Part shown: piece after piece, positions 1-6,896 of the stretch
Numbering within the stretch: the stretch's first letter is position 1
How the letters are laid out: the number at the start of each line of letters is the position of its first letter
NCBI GenBank assembly: GCA_043820045.1
Contig: JBDREF010000231.1
Location: forward strand, 1-9,993
Length of the DNA stretch: 9,993 bases
DNA from: JBDREF01 sp043820045
GTDB taxonomy: Bacteria; Planctomycetota; Phycisphaerae; Sedimentisphaerales; Anaerobacaceae
Direction: 5' to 3'
The notes under the pieces: model-generated
Seen by the model: only the letters and a program-made list of their open reading frames with translations
Told to the model about the DNA's origin: nothing
The model's database searches: none
Program-made: the position numbers and the translations under genes

Positions 1-1
1 G

Positions 2-355
2 GTGTCGGGATGGAGCGGCAGCATAATTGGCATCGACGTGGCGAAGACCAGGGCCGTATTGGAGAAGGAAGTCCTCGACTTGGCGCGAGCGACGGCCGCC
101 GAGATAGGGGCCTATGTGGATTCTTCGAGCGTCGTCGTCGACGACGGCTACATGGGGCAGGCTTACGCGGTCAGGACCCCCGGCTGTCGCGAGGCGGTAG
201 AACTTTTCGCGCGGCGGCTGGGTATATTTTTGGACTACGTTTATACCGGCAAGGCCGCCGCCGCACTGATCGACTACCTTCGCAAAGGTCGCTTCGACGA
301 TGGTACAAACGTACTTTTCATTCACACTGGCGGGAATATCGAACTTTTTGAGTGA
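2..355 (+). CDS. D-cysteine desulfhydrase / ACC deaminase family protein, C-terminal part (5' end outside window)
   Basis: The last 117 codons of a PLP-dependent beta-family (fold type II) enzyme of the D-cysteine desulfhydrase / 1-aminocyclopropane-1-carboxylate deaminase group; the reading frame is already open at the left edge. Family members are about 330 residues long, so roughly the C-terminal third is present. Visible family motifs are DDGYMGQAY, then VYTGKAAAALIDYLRKG, then VLFIHTGG close to the C-terminus, the usual end of these proteins. The PLP-binding lysine lies in the missing N-terminal part. Such enzymes break down D-cysteine to pyruvate, H2S and ammonia, or deaminate ACC; the fragment does not distinguish these. 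The VOC gene starts 61 bp downstream on the same strand, so co-transcription is possible. The first in-frame GTG at position 2 is an internal valine codon, not a start. Confidence 0.88.
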   Translation: MSGWSGSIIGIDVAKTRAVLEKEVLDLARATAAEIGAYVDSSSVVVDDGYMGQAYAVRTPGCREAVELFARRLGIFLDYVYTGKAAAALIDYLRKGRFDDGTNVLFIHTGGNIELFE

Positions 356-416
356 CTCTCGACCGGTATAGGTCGAATGTCGCGCCAATGAGGTAAGAAT
401 TCAGGCGGAGAACAAT

Positions 417-863
417 ATGAAGGCGAGATACAAACATACGAACATTGTTGCCCGGGACTGGCGAAAGCTTGCCGAGTTCTACGAGCAGGTCCTTGGCTGC
501 GAACCGGTCCCTCCGGAGAGGGCCGCGGTCGGTGAATGGGTCGAGCGGTGCACCGGCGTGCCCGGCGCCGAGGTTCACGGCGTTCACCTGCGGCTGCCAG
601 GTCACGGCCAGGATGGGCCGACGCTCGAGATATTTCAGTACAACAGAGCGGAGAAGCGGCCGGAGACAGCAATCAATCGCCCGGGTCTCGCACATCTGGC
701 GTTCGAAGTTGACGATGTCGAGGCGGCCAGGAATGAGGTGGTCGCAGCGGGCGGCGGCTGCGTCGGCGATCTGGTAACTGTCGAGATTTCCGGAGCAGGA
801 ACTATTACGTTGATTTACGTTACCGATCCCGAAAGGAACATCATCGAGCTGCAGAAGTGGTAG
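417..863 (+). CDS. VOC family (glyoxalase/bleomycin-resistance fold) protein
   Basis: A 148-residue single-chain vicinal-oxygen-chelate protein. Its two beta-alpha-beta-beta-beta modules are recognisable: module one starts RYKHTNIVARDW with FYEQVLGCE as the helix, and module two starts LAHLAFEVDD and ends DPERNIIELQKW. The four positions that usually bind the metal are all filled by plausible ligands: His7, Glu71 (in TLEIFQY), His93 and Glu144. It is therefore likely an active metalloenzyme of the glyoxalase I / methylmalonyl-CoA epimerase / lactoylglutathione-lyase type rather than a metal-free binding protein. The reaction cannot be assigned from sequence alone. No signal peptide is seen, so it should be cytoplasmic. 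The ATG at 417 has GGCGGAG at 404-410, six bases upstream. It follows the PLP enzyme and is followed by a 248-bp non-coding gap. Confidence 0.9.
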   Translation: MKARYKHTNIVARDWRKLAEFYEQVLGCEPVPPERAAVGEWVERCTGVPGAEVHGVHLRLPGHGQDGPTLEIFQYNRAEKRPETAINRPGLAHLAFEVDDVEAARNEVVAAGGGCVGDLVTVEISGAGTITLIYVTDPERNIIELQKW

Positions 864-956
864 TGACTTTTGCGAGCGATAGCGCCGCAGCGAAGTCTGT
901 CCCATGAGCCTTCCGGTGGAGAATATGGTCGAGCGCGAAACACCCGATGGACGATA

Positions 957-1029
957 CACGCCGCGTCCTTCGTCACTCCTCCATCGTCCCGAATGGGGAG
1001 CAGCCTTGCAGGAAGGACTGCGGCATGTG
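957..1029. other. Long bulged hairpin in the gap before the sulfatase gene
   Basis: Within the 248-bp gap (864-1111) there is a 73-nt inverted repeat. CAC (957-959) pairs with 1027-1029. After a two-base bulge, GCCGC (960-964) pairs with 1020-1024. After a one-base bulge (1019), GTCCTTC (965-971) pairs with GAAGGAC (1012-1018). That is 15 pairs in all. Inside it, CTCC-T-CCAT (976-984) pairs with ATGGGGAG (993-1000) around an eight-base loop. An alternative helix, GGACGAT (949-955) with ATCGTCC (983-989), would compete with the inner stem. No T-run follows, so it is not a standard intrinsic terminator. It lies just upstream of the promoter at 1032. It could be a terminator-like end of the upstream transcript, a small structured RNA or a degenerate repeat; I cannot tell which. 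Confidence 0.45.
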
Positions 1030-1031
1030 CG

Positions 1032-1059
1032 TTGATGGCTGTAAGCAAAACGCTATAAT
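1032..1059 (+). promoter_or_regulatory. Putative sigma70-type promoter for the sulfatase operon
   Basis: TTGATG (1032-1037, four of six matches to the -35 consensus) is followed by a 16-bp spacer and a perfect TATAAT (1054-1059). The expected start point near 1066 leaves a leader of about 45 nt to the sulfatase ATG at 1112, containing GGAG at 1103-1106. The -35 begins three bases after the 957-1029 hairpin ends. Planctomycete promoters are not well characterised, so this rests on consensus alone. Confidence 0.55.
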
Positions 1060-1111
1060 ATACGAATTCAGACAGCGCACATAAAATCAGGCACCAGTAA
1101 CTGGAGACGAA

Positions 1112-2566
1112 ATGAAAAGACGTGAATTTATGACTGCGGCGGCCGCAGCGGCGACCGGCCTTGTGCTCGGGTCGGTGACAAAGGCTTCAGACGCTTCGAA
1201 GGGAAAGGGCAGGCCCAACATCCTTTTCATCATGACCGATCAGCAGTCGGCGGCAATGTTGAGCTGCACGGGAAATAAGTGGCTCAAGACGCCCGCAATG
1301 GACAAGCTGGCCGCTTCCGGCATAAGGTTCGAGAGGGCTTATGCCTGCAACCCGGTCTGTGTGCCGAACCGGTTCAGTCTGCAGACGGCCCTTATGCCCA
1401 GCGCGATAGGAATGGGCAAGAATGAGGACTCCCCCCAGGCCGCCGTGACCGGGGCGATGGTGGCCAATTCGCTTGGCCGTATCTTCCGGGGGGCGGGCTA
1501 CGAGACGGTTTACGGCGGCAAGGTGCATCTGCCGAAGAAGATGAAAGGCGTGCAGGAACTCGGATACAGAAATCTGACAGGCAACTCGCGCCAGGAGCTG
1601 GCTGATGCCTGCGTCGAGTTCTTGAAGGGTCGGCACACGAAGCCGTTCCTGCTGTTCGCCTCGTTCATCAATCCGCACGATATCTGCTACATGGCCATCA
1701 ATGATTTCAGTCGCACCAACGGTCAGGCCCCGACGGGCAACGTTGATTCTAAGACGTGCGAGGCGGTGCTGGATCGTGCGCGCCAGACCGGGGACATAGG
1801 CGCCTTCGTCGAGGCGCATTGCCCTGAGCTGCCGGCGAATCATGCCGTACCGCAAGCTGAGCCAGAGTGCATAACCACCGAGTATCTCGGTGCCAGGCCT
1901 TTCCGTGCTTTCATCCGCGAGAAGTGGACCGAGGATCAGTGGCGTCTGCACCGCTGGGCATACTGCCGGCTGACCGAAATGGTTGACAGCGAGATAGGCA
2001 GGGTACTCGAAGCCCTGCGGGAGGCGGGTCTTGAGGATAATACCCTGGTCGTCTTTACAAGCGACCACGGCGACATGGATTCTGCACATAAGATGGAGCA
2101 TAAATCGGTGCTTTACGAGGAAGCCGTGCGAATTCCGTTCGTGATGAGTTACAAGGGAGTGATTCCCCGCGGTGTAGTTGACGATAAGCACCTGCTTTCC
2201 AACGGCCTGGACCTGCTCCCCACGCTTTGCGATTATGCGGGAATCGAAGCCCCGGAAGGATTGCCGGGCAGTAGCGTGCGAGATTTGGCGGAGGGGAAAG
2301 AAGTCAAAGATTGGCGTGACTTTGTCGTCACGGAGAGCCAGGCCGGAAGGATGGTGCGGACGGGCCGCTTCAAGTACTGCATCTACGAATCGGGCGCAAA
2401 CCGCGAGATGCTTATAGACCTTCAGAAGGACCCGGGTGAAATGAACAACCTCGCCGGCGTTGCCGACTACAAGGATGTGCTGAACAGGCATCGCCGACTC
2501 CTGCGAAGCTGGGTCGAGAAAACCGGCGACAAAATTGCCGCCGAGTATATCAGCGTCGAATCGTAA
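1112..2566 (+). CDS. Tat-exported sulfatase (alkaline-phosphatase superfamily, S1-type)
   Basis: A 484-residue sulfatase that should hydrolyse a sulfate ester, probably on a glycan, outside the cytoplasm. The N-terminus MKRREFM plus an alanine-rich hydrophobic stretch (about residues 8-22) is a twin-arginine signal. PNILFIMTDQQ (35-45) carries the first metal-site Asp43. CVPNR (83-87) is the CxPxR formylglycine motif, so Cys83 is the expected catalytic residue after modification. GKVHL supplies Lys137 and His139, INPHD supplies His189, TSDHGD supplies Asp318 and His319, and EHK supplies Lys331, so the active-site set is complete. One oddity is that the usual LTGR after CxPxR is replaced by QTAL (91-94). 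The segment 200-260 is an insert with three cysteines. The start is fixed by the RR motif and GGAG five bases upstream. It is the first gene of an apparent operon with the two small genes that follow. The substrate is unknown. Confidence 0.93.
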   Translation: MKRREFMTAAAAAATGLVLGSVTKASDASKGKGRPNILFIMTDQQSAAMLSCTGNKWLKTPAMDKLAASGIRFERAYACNPVCVPNRFSLQTALMPSAIGMGKNEDSPQAAVTGAMVANSLGRIFRGAGYETVYGGKVHLPKKMKGVQELGYRNLTGNSRQELADACVEFLKGRHTKPFLLFASFINPHDICYMAINDFSRTNGQAPTGNVDSKTCEAVLDRARQTGDIGAFVEAHCPELPANHAVPQAEPECITTEYLGARPFRAFIREKWTEDQWRLHRWAYCRLTEMVDSEIGRVLEALREAGLEDNTLVVFTSDHGDMDSAHKMEHKSVLYEEAVRIPFVMSYKGVIPRGVVDDKHLLSNGLDLLPTLCDYAGIEAPEGLPGSSVRDLAEGKEVKDWRDFVVTESQAGRMVRTGRFKYCIYESGANREMLIDLQKDPGEMNNLAGVADYKDVLNRHRRLLRSWVEKTGDKIAAEYISVES

Positions 2567-2585
2567 ATACTCAGTAGGGATGGAT

Positions 2586-2930
2586 ATGTCGGAAGAGCCA
2601 CTTTACATCTCCAGGCGATTGTTCAGGAATCTCTGGCAGCAGTATCGCATCTACTGCGACAGGGTCGAGCTGCAATCATTCCCCGGCAAAAAGGTTCTGC
2701 CCGCCGAGGATATTCTGAATATTGAAGTTCGCCCCGCAGTTGTGATTGCGGATCTGTTCAGGGGCAGGGGCTTTGCTCGCAGCTTTGCTCTCAAAATGGA
2801 TCTGGCAGACCTGTTCTGCCATGTGGCGATTCATCGCAGGTGCGGCTGGATCAAACACGTGCGGTTCACACCCGACGATCCGGAGATATTCGTGCAGGTG
2901 TGCAAGTCAATAATAAGGAATCGAGGATAA
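2586..2930 (+). CDS. Small PH-like domain protein (hypothetical)
   Basis: A 114-residue protein, apparently without a signal peptide or membrane segment, so cytoplasmic. It starts 19 bp after the sulfatase stop. I chose the ATG at 2586 because AGGGA (2576-2580) is five bases upstream; an ATG two codons earlier (2580) overlaps that Shine-Dalgarno, and an ATG at 2535 would overlap the sulfatase gene. The sequence reads as alternating strands (YRIYCDRVELQSF, KKVLPAEDILNIEVRP, ARSFALKMDLADLF, GWIKHVRFTPDDP) followed by a C-terminal helix (PEIFVQVCKSIIRN). This order, and the FTPDDPEIFV pattern before the last helix, resemble bacterial pleckstrin-homology-like domains. That is a fold-level resemblance, not a firm family match. 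The next gene starts two bases after its stop, indicating translational coupling. Function unknown. Confidence 0.72.
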   Translation: MSEEPLYISRRLFRNLWQQYRIYCDRVELQSFPGKKVLPAEDILNIEVRPAVVIADLFRGRGFARSFALKMDLADLFCHVAIHRRCGWIKHVRFTPDDPEIFVQVCKSIIRNRG

Positions 2931-2932
2931 GA

Positions 2933-3124
2933 ATGGGCATTCTTTGGGAAGTTGTACAAACCGGCCTGATGTACGGCCAGAAGCGGAAATCCGATACAGT
3001 CGAGGACAGGGTCCAGTCTCTTGAAGACCAGCTTCAACTGACGCAGAACACGCTGCGGACCCTCGTCAGGAAAATCGAGGAGATCCACGGTCTCGATATC
3101 GACGGCGACGGCAGAATCGGTTAA
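2933..3124 (+). CDS. 63-aa coiled-coil protein ending in a half EF-hand loop (hypothetical)
   Basis: A very small protein translated from ATG 2933, two bases after the preceding stop. GAGGAT (2923-2928), lying in the end of the upstream gene, serves as ribosome site. The N-terminus GILWEVVQTGLMYGQ is a short amphipathic or hydrophobic segment. Residues about 22-52 (from TVEDRVQSLEDQLQ to VRKIEEIHG) are a heptad-type coiled coil with hydrophobic residues at a/d spacing. The C-terminus LDIDGDGRIG places Asp55, Asp57, Asp59, Gly60 and Ile62 as in positions 1, 3, 5, 6 and 8 of an EF-hand or dockerin calcium loop, but the protein stops before position 12. The frame stays open upstream to 2840, but that part overlaps the PH-like gene and lacks a ribosome site. 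It probably forms an oligomer or partners the PH-like protein; function unknown. Confidence 0.7.
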   Translation: MGILWEVVQTGLMYGQKRKSDTVEDRVQSLEDQLQLTQNTLRTLVRKIEEIHGLDIDGDGRIG

Positions 3125-3165
3125 GCCGAGTCTCTCGCGGACGGACAATACTTACTTGAAGGGAA

Positions 3166-4080
3166 TCAATCCTTCGAGGATTTCCGGTACTGCTCGAACA
3201 TGCCGGCAATATCGGCCGTTTTCACATCGCCGGCGTGGACTACGACGCGATATCGTAAAGTGAGCGGTTGACCCTTTGGCAAATCCAGCTTGTCGCCTTC
3301 CAGCCAGTACATCGGCGTCGGGGAGAAAAAGCCGTAATCGCGTGTGAACCATTTACATGGGAACCAGCGGTTGGTCGGGTTTTCCAGAATTGCGATTCCC
3401 TCTGTCAGGCCGTCGCGCGTGCCGGAGTAGTCGCACCAGGGCGAGGCGATGCCGAACGTGCCCTTCTCCGTGGATTTGCCCTCGGCGTTAATCAGCGTGC
3501 CGCCGGACTGGACGCTCAACTCCGGCACTACGCGGGCCGAGAACAGCGCGTGATTGGTCTTGAGGATTTGGATATCGACAAGCGGCTCCAGGCTTATCTC
3601 GAAGTCGATGAGTCGGACGTTTTCATCAGGCGCCGTGACGACGATGCGCCGCAGATCGCGAATAATCGGCTCGGCGCCGGGCTGCCGCCAGAGGCATGTG
3701 TCGGTAATGACGATTCGCCTGCCCGAAGCCTCGACGATATTCGGTCCCTGCGAGACGATCTGGCCGCGTTTGTTGACGTCCTGCCAGTAGTTGCCGCCGT
3801 TTACTCGGTCGCAGCCGAAGAACAGCGAATGATGATGCGGGTACGGCTCCGAGGTTTCGGTGGTGACGCTCTGCGACGACAACGGTCCGTTGACCGGCCA
3901 GAAATACGGATACTTCTGCTCGGCGTCGAACTTGTAGCAGGTGAATAACTTGCCGTCTATGGTGACGACGATTTTGTCTTTATCGAGCGTAGCCGCAACT
4001 TTCTGCTGAGCCGCCCTGGTCGAAGGCGAAATACAAGTGACTATCAATAAAATTGCAACAGCTTTGGTCCAGCGATTCAT
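3166..4080 (-). CDS. Secreted DUF6807 (PmoA-like) family protein
   Basis: A 304-residue protein with a Sec signal peptide (MNRWTKAVAILLIVTCISPSTRAAQ, likely cleaved near residue 23 or 24). The mature part matches the family once named 'methane oxygenase PmoA' (now DUF6807) in planctomycetes and bacteroidetes: YPYFWPVNGPLSS (57-69), then the family hallmark YPHHHSLFFG (80-89) and GGNYWQ. Later strands include RRIVVTAPDENVRLIDFEISLEP and the C-terminal TLRYRVVVHAGD. Despite its old name it is unrelated to particulate methane monooxygenase. The role is unproven; the histidine cluster and its regular company with Gfo/Idh/MocA enzymes suggest a sugar-related or carbohydrate-binding function. It is the last gene of the - strand operon, 43 bp behind oxidoreductase copy B. 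AAGGAAG lies seven bases upstream of the ATG. It converges on the coiled-coil gene with 41 bp between them. Confidence 0.87.
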   Translation of the reverse strand: MNRWTKAVAILLIVTCISPSTRAAQQKVAATLDKDKIVVTIDGKLFTCYKFDAEQKYPYFWPVNGPLSSQSVTTETSEPYPHHHSLFFGCDRVNGGNYWQDVNKRGQIVSQGPNIVEASGRRIVITDTCLWRQPGAEPIIRDLRRIVVTAPDENVRLIDFEISLEPLVDIQILKTNHALFSARVVPELSVQSGGTLINAEGKSTEKGTFGIASPWCDYSGTRDGLTEGIAILENPTNRWFPCKWFTRDYGFFSPTPMYWLEGDKLDLPKGQPLTLRYRVVVHAGDVKTADIAGMFEQYRKSSKD

Positions 4081-4096
4081 AGCACGCTTCCTTTAT

Positions 4097-4110
4097 TCAA
4101 TAGTCAATAA
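4097..4110 (-). repeat. Tandem heptad pair in the spacer before the DUF6807 gene
   Basis: Read on the - strand, TTATTGA (4110-4104) is followed directly by CTATTGA (4103-4097), 16 bases before the DUF6807 start codon and just ahead of its Shine-Dalgarno. The AT-rich spacer of 43 bp contrasts with the GC-rich genes on both sides. A nearly identical pair lies in the other spacer of the same operon (5494-5507). Confidence 0.5.
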
Positions 4111-4123
4111 TAAATAGTAAATC

Positions 4124-5470
4124 TCAAAGCTGCCACGGGCTGCGCATCGGACGCCAGAGCATCCTGTTTGCCGCATCGTCGTTGACGAATTGTTCCTTCT
4201 CAGGGTTCCACTTGAGCTTGCGGCCCAGTCGCATCGCAATCTCACCAAGCAGGCAGACCGTGCACGAGCGATGGGCCACTTCGACCGGGGCGATAGTCTC
4301 GGCCCGCGACTTGATACATTCGAACCAGTTCGCCTTGTGGTTATTGCTTGTACCGAGATGGATTTCATCCGCGCCGATTGTCGAAGTCAGCAGTGACTTG
4401 GGCTGGGCATCGATCTTCCCGCGCATAACATAGACCCAGCCTTCGGTACCTTCGAAGAGGATGCCCTGCTTGTTCTTCACATTGTCGGCGCAGATTACTT
4501 TGACGCCGTTGGCGTAGGTGTACTCTATGCTGAACGGGCCGTGCACGTCCCAGAGCCCGTCTTTCGGATATTCGGCCTGTCCTTCGATCTCGGCCGGGCC
4601 GGTGTATTCGGTTCCCATGCCCCACTGGGCGATGTCGTTGTGGTGGGCGCCCCAGCCCGTGATCATCCCGGCGCCGTAGGCCGCGATGCGAAGCCAGCCC
4701 GGCCGGCCATAGTCTTTCTGCGGGTGGACTCGCTTCTCGGTGTATGGCGCCCATGGCGCCGGGCCGAGCCAGAAATCGTAGTCGAGCCCATCGGGGACCG
4801 GCATCGACGGTTCCGGACCGGTTGGGGGGTCTATGTCGAAGCCGACTTTGACGGTGTGCAGCTTGCCGATCCGGCCGTTGCGAACCAGCTCGCAGGCATG
4901 GCGGAACCGCGAATCGGAACGCTGCTGGCTTCCGACCTGGAAGATGCGGCCGTACCGCCGGACAGTGTCGCTCAGCACGCGTCCCTCTTTGATGGTCAGC
5001 GTCAGCGGTTTCTGCAGGAAAATGTCCTTGCCGGCTTTGGCGGCGGCAATCGCGGGCAGCGCGTGCCAGTGGTCCGGCGTGACTACACAAACCGCATCGA
5101 TATCGTTCTGAGCCACCAGCTCTCTGTAGTCGCCATAGCCCCGGCATCCCTTGTAGGTTCCGGCGGGGTTTTGTTTGCCGTAACTCGCATCGACTGTCTT
5201 TTGGGCGTTTGCGACCCGCCTGGCATCGACATCGCATACGGCCACGATCTGCGCTTCTTTGTGTCCCAATATCTCTCGCAGATCGCCCATTCCCATCCGC
5301 CCGACGCCGACGAAGCCCACCGTGATGCGGTTGCTCGGTGCATCGCCGCCAAAGACGCCAGACGGTACAATTGCCGGCACAAGCAGCGCCGTACCAGCCG
5401 TTGCTGCTGAGGTCTTAAGAAACTGCCGGCGCGTAATAACATTTGTCTTTTCTGTTCTTCTGCTATTCAT
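4124..5470 (-). CDS. Tat-exported Gfo/Idh/MocA family oxidoreductase, copy B
   Basis: A 448-residue NAD(P)-dependent sugar or cyclitol oxidoreductase. Residues 14-19 RRQFLK followed by an alanine-rich stretch form a twin-arginine signal, so it is probably exported folded with its nucleotide, as in glucose-fructose oxidoreductase. The Rossmann domain begins ITVGFVGVGRMG (49-60). VVTPDHWH is at 129-136 and the nicotinamide-site motif reads QKP (153-155) where the family usually has EKP. The substrate-side motif GWGAHHNDIAQW (272-283) sits in the C-terminal beta-sheet domain, and the protein ends RPMRSPWQL. The ATG at 5470 is preferred: AGGA lies seven bases upstream and the frame extension begins with a TTG codon without a better site. 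It is the middle gene of the operon, 42 bp after copy A and 43 bp before DUF6807. The actual sugar substrate is unknown. Confidence 0.92.
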   Translation of the reverse strand: MNSRRTEKTNVITRRQFLKTSAATAGTALLVPAIVPSGVFGGDAPSNRITVGFVGVGRMGMGDLREILGHKEAQIVAVCDVDARRVANAQKTVDASYGKQNPAGTYKGCRGYGDYRELVAQNDIDAVCVVTPDHWHALPAIAAAKAGKDIFLQKPLTLTIKEGRVLSDTVRRYGRIFQVGSQQRSDSRFRHACELVRNGRIGKLHTVKVGFDIDPPTGPEPSMPVPDGLDYDFWLGPAPWAPYTEKRVHPQKDYGRPGWLRIAAYGAGMITGWGAHHNDIAQWGMGTEYTGPAEIEGQAEYPKDGLWDVHGPFSIEYTYANGVKVICADNVKNKQGILFEGTEGWVYVMRGKIDAQPKSLLTSTIGADEIHLGTSNNHKANWFECIKSRAETIAPVEVAHRSCTVCLLGEIAMRLGRKLKWNPEKEQFVNDDAANRMLWRPMRSPWQL

Positions 5471-5493
5471 GGTTCTGTCCTGTAATATGCTTC

Positions 5494-5507
5494 TCAATGA
5501 TCAATAA
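5494..5507 (-). repeat. Tandem heptad pair in the spacer between the two oxidoreductase genes
   Basis: On the - strand TTATTGA (5507-5501) is followed directly by TCATTGA (5500-5494), 23 bases ahead of the copy B start codon. The 15-base stretch around it (ATTATTGATCATTGA) matches the spacer before DUF6807 at 13 of 15 positions. No strong hairpin forms from it. Confidence 0.5.
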
Positions 5508-5512
5508 TCATT

Positions 5513-6859
5513 TCACAATCGCCAGGGGCTTCGCATTGGACGGCTCAGCAGGCGATTGGCGGTTTCGTCGTTGGTGAATCGTTCGTTATCGGGGTCCCAT
5601 TTCAATTTTCGTCCGAGCTGAATTGCAATGTGCCCTAACTGGCACAGCGAGGTTGTCCTGTGGCCGACCTCGGCATCAGCTAATGTCTGTCCGCGCGTTT
5701 TGACGGCGTCTATGAAATCTCTCTTTTCACTTTTCAGCGGCAGGTGGATTTCATCGGGTCCTATCGGCGATTTCAAAATCGACGCCGGCTCGGCCTTTAT
5801 ACTGCGGTCGTTATAATCGGCCTCGATCCAGCCTTCGGTCCCTTCGAACCGCACGTGCGGCCGGCTTATGCTGTAGAAAAGCCTCACGCCGTTGGCGTAT
5901 TTGTACTCGATTTCAAAGCTCAGCAGCACGTTCCAGAGGCCGTCGCGAGGACACTGGCCGCTACCCTGAATCTCCACTGGCCCCGTGCGCTCCGTGCCGT
6001 TGCCCCACTGCGCGATGTCGTTGAGGTGAGCGCCCCAGTTGGTCACCATCCCTTCGCAGTAATCCAAGACGCGCATCCAGCCGGGCCGCTCGTAGCTTTG
6101 GCGAGGGTGCACGCGGTCGAGCGTATATGGCGCGCGCGGAGCGGGCCCCAGCCACATCTCGTAGTCCAGCTCCTCCGGTACTGGCATTTGCAGTTGCGGC
6201 GAACCGGCGATATCGCCCGCGGGGACACCTGTGCGAATAGTATGCACCTTTCCGATTCGCCCGTTTAGTACCAGCTCGCACGTTTTCTGGAAGCACGCAT
6301 GCGAGCGGAATTCACTGTCGGTGCGGAAGACGCGGTTGTACCGCCGGACCGTATCACTGAGGGCCCGGCCTTCGGCGATGCTCAGGGTCAGCGGCTTCTC
6401 GCAGCAAATGTCTTTGCCGGCTTTAGCCGCGGCGATGGCTATCGGAACGTGCCAGTGGTCCGGCGTGGAAATCATTACCGCGTCGATATCGGGGCGGTCC
6501 AGAAGCTCGCGGAAATCATGATAGACCGAACAGCCTTTGAAGCTGCCGGAGGTCTGCTCTTTTGCATAATGTTCCTCGACCGCTTTGCGGGCATTTTCGA
6601 GCCTCCATGAGTCAACGTCGCATACGGCCACGACCTGCACGTCGGATGCACTCAGGAACGATTTCACATTGGAGTAATAAGCCTGGCGGCCCATTCCGAT
6701 CATTCCGATAGTAATACGGCTGCCGGGGGCCTCGGCGCCGAGAACTTTCGCCGGTACGACAATCGCTCCGCAAAGGGCCGCACAGGTTGCCGCCGCAGAG
6801 CTTTTGAGGAACTGCCGGCGAGTCAGTATGTGTGCCTTTTGGGTTCTTCGGTTCCTCAT
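5513..6859 (-). CDS. Tat-exported Gfo/Idh/MocA family oxidoreductase, copy A
   Basis: A 448-residue paralogue of copy B, exactly equal in length and alignable from end to end. The N-terminus MRNRRTQKAHILTRRQFLK parallels that of copy B and is a twin-arginine signal. GMIGMGRQA (52-60) is the nucleotide-binding glycine motif, TPDHWH is at 132-137, a canonical EKP at 154-156, and NWGAHLNDIAQW at 274-285. It ends RPMRSPWRL. It should oxidise or reduce a sugar-type substrate with NAD(P) outside the cytoplasm. The start at 6859 is supported by AGGAG six bases upstream and by alignment with copy B. The open frame continues to 7030, but this adds a 57-residue extension read through the palindromic element, which I reject. 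It is the first gene of the - strand operon and divergent from the TIM-barrel gene. Confidence 0.92.
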   Translation of the reverse strand: MRNRRTQKAHILTRRQFLKSSAAATCAALCGAIVVPAKVLGAEAPGSRITIGMIGMGRQAYYSNVKSFLSASDVQVVAVCDVDSWRLENARKAVEEHYAKEQTSGSFKGCSVYHDFRELLDRPDIDAVMISTPDHWHVPIAIAAAKAGKDICCEKPLTLSIAEGRALSDTVRRYNRVFRTDSEFRSHACFQKTCELVLNGRIGKVHTIRTGVPAGDIAGSPQLQMPVPEELDYEMWLGPAPRAPYTLDRVHPRQSYERPGWMRVLDYCEGMVTNWGAHLNDIAQWGNGTERTGPVEIQGSGQCPRDGLWNVLLSFEIEYKYANGVRLFYSISRPHVRFEGTEGWIEADYNDRSIKAEPASILKSPIGPDEIHLPLKSEKRDFIDAVKTRGQTLADAEVGHRTTSLCQLGHIAIQLGRKLKWDPDNERFTNDETANRLLSRPMRSPWRL

Positions 6860-6896
6860 TTCAAGCTCCTGCCTGCCTTTCTCGATGCAAAAACCA

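Noticed and set aside
318..959. 213-codon - frame over the VOC gene
   Set aside because: Antisense to a complete VOC protein with all four metal ligands.
957..1029. Integron attC-like site
   Set aside because: The long bulged hairpin recalls attC, but no RYYYAAC/GTTRRRY pair is found at its ends, and no integrase is present.
1187..2491. Antisense open frame of 434 codons opposite the sulfatase gene
   Set aside because: It is a shadow of a GC-rich coding frame; the protein has no recognisable domain, and the sulfatase motifs are all on the + strand.
3268..3948. 226-codon + frame opposite the DUF6807 gene
   Set aside because: No ribosome site and no domain; the - strand frame has a signal peptide and family motifs.
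4541..5410. 289-codon + frame, and the 290-codon alternative - frame at 4365-5237
   Set aside because: Both overlap the well supported oxidoreductase copy B and show biased composition typical of shadow frames.
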